Origin: DATJUF01 sp035502655
Lineage (GTDB): Bacteria; Desulfobacterota; Binatia; Binatales; Binataceae
NCBI GenBank assembly: GCA_035502655.1
Contig: DATJUF010000246.1
Coordinates: 1-14,137 of the forward strand
Direction: 5' to 3'
DNA length: 14,137 nucleotides
The notes under the pieces are model-generated. The model saw only the letters and a program-made list of their open reading frames with translations, had not been told where the DNA came from and made no database searches. Position numbers and translations under genes: made by a program. How positions within the stretch are numbered: position 1 is the stretch's first letter; each line of letters starts with the position of its first letter. This document shows, piece by piece, positions 14,018-14,137 of this stretch.

Positions 14018-14137
14018 TCAATCCTTTTGGATCATTACTTCGGTCGCCTTGATCACAGCGGTAACCGTATCGCCTTTCTTCAGGTTCAATTCTTCTGCGC
14101 TGCGTTTGGTAATAACCGACTCGATTAGATTATCGCC
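14018..14137 (-). CDS. Molybdate-binding Mop/TOBE-domain protein, C-terminal end only
   Basis: The last 39 codons of a minus-strand gene whose start lies beyond the right edge. The peptide reads GDNLIESVITKRSAEELNLK, then the signature KKGDTVTAVIKATEVMIQKD, then TGA. This is the C-terminal half of a Mop (molybdopterin/molybdate-binding, TOBE) domain. Such domains occur as free molbindins of about 70 residues, or at the end of the molybdate ABC-transporter ATPase ModC or the regulator ModE. Which form this is cannot be told. It may serve molybdenum storage or supply, which fits the molybdopterin oxidoreductase gene 5 kb to the left. It faces the nitroreductase gene convergently. Confidence 0.85.
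   Translation of the reverse strand, partial: GDNLIESVITKRSAEELNLKKGDTVTAVIKATEVMIQKD

Noticed and set aside
1..14137. CRISPR array, insertion sequence, integrase or prophage signals
   Set aside because: No regularly spaced repeats, transposase or integrase motifs, terminal inverted repeats or attachment-site duplications were seen.

Overview
The window looks like a chromosomal segment from a GC-rich, aerobic or facultatively aerobic bacterium. It carries a catabolic, redox-enzyme-rich gene cluster. Most genes have Shine-Dalgarno sites. A Tat-type lipoprotein signal, an exported cupredoxin and a membrane cytochrome b point to an envelope with a respiratory periplasmic side. The taxon cannot be fixed from sequence alone. 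Many LLM flavin oxidoreductases beside many acyl-CoA dehydrogenases is typical of soil Proteobacteria, Actinobacteria and uncultured lineages such as Binatota, and the last is only a guess.

Layout. On the minus strand at the left are an LLM flavin oxidoreductase (831-1955) and, downstream of it, an epoxide hydrolase that leaves the window (1-739), separated by a strong GC hairpin. From a shared intergenic region, plus-strand genes run an alpha/beta hydrolase (2208-2993), a second LLM oxidoreductase (3015-4346) and an acyl-CoA dehydrogenase (4408-5595). Then come a promoter and an exported type-1 copper protein (5726-6130), two small membrane proteins (an SMR-family protein lacking the family's essential glutamate, and an unrelated three-helix protein), and a second acyl-CoA dehydrogenase (7071-8267). 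Converging on it is a two-gene minus-strand operon: a membrane cytochrome b and a lipoprotein-type molybdopterin oxidoreductase (9641 down to 8288). Divergent from that operon are an extradiol ring-cleavage dioxygenase (9859-10764), a third LLM oxidoreductase (10852-11901), a third acyl-CoA dehydrogenase (11922-13106) and a nitroreductase (13170-13811). The right edge holds the C-terminal end of a molybdate-binding Mop/TOBE protein on the minus strand.

How the genes may work together. The LLM-ACAD gene pair occurs twice, beside hydrolases and a ring-cleavage enzyme with all of its catalytic residues. This suggests oxidative breakdown of one or more hydrophobic, possibly cyclic or aromatic, compounds: flavin-dependent oxygenation, ring or ester/epoxide opening, then alpha,beta-dehydrogenation of CoA esters. 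The substrate is not visible from sequence. The molybdoenzyme/cytochrome b pair, the cupredoxin and the Mop protein form a second theme of metal-dependent periplasmic electron transfer. No transcription regulator, acyl-CoA ligase, hydratase, thiolase, tRNA, rRNA, CRISPR array or insertion sequence was seen.
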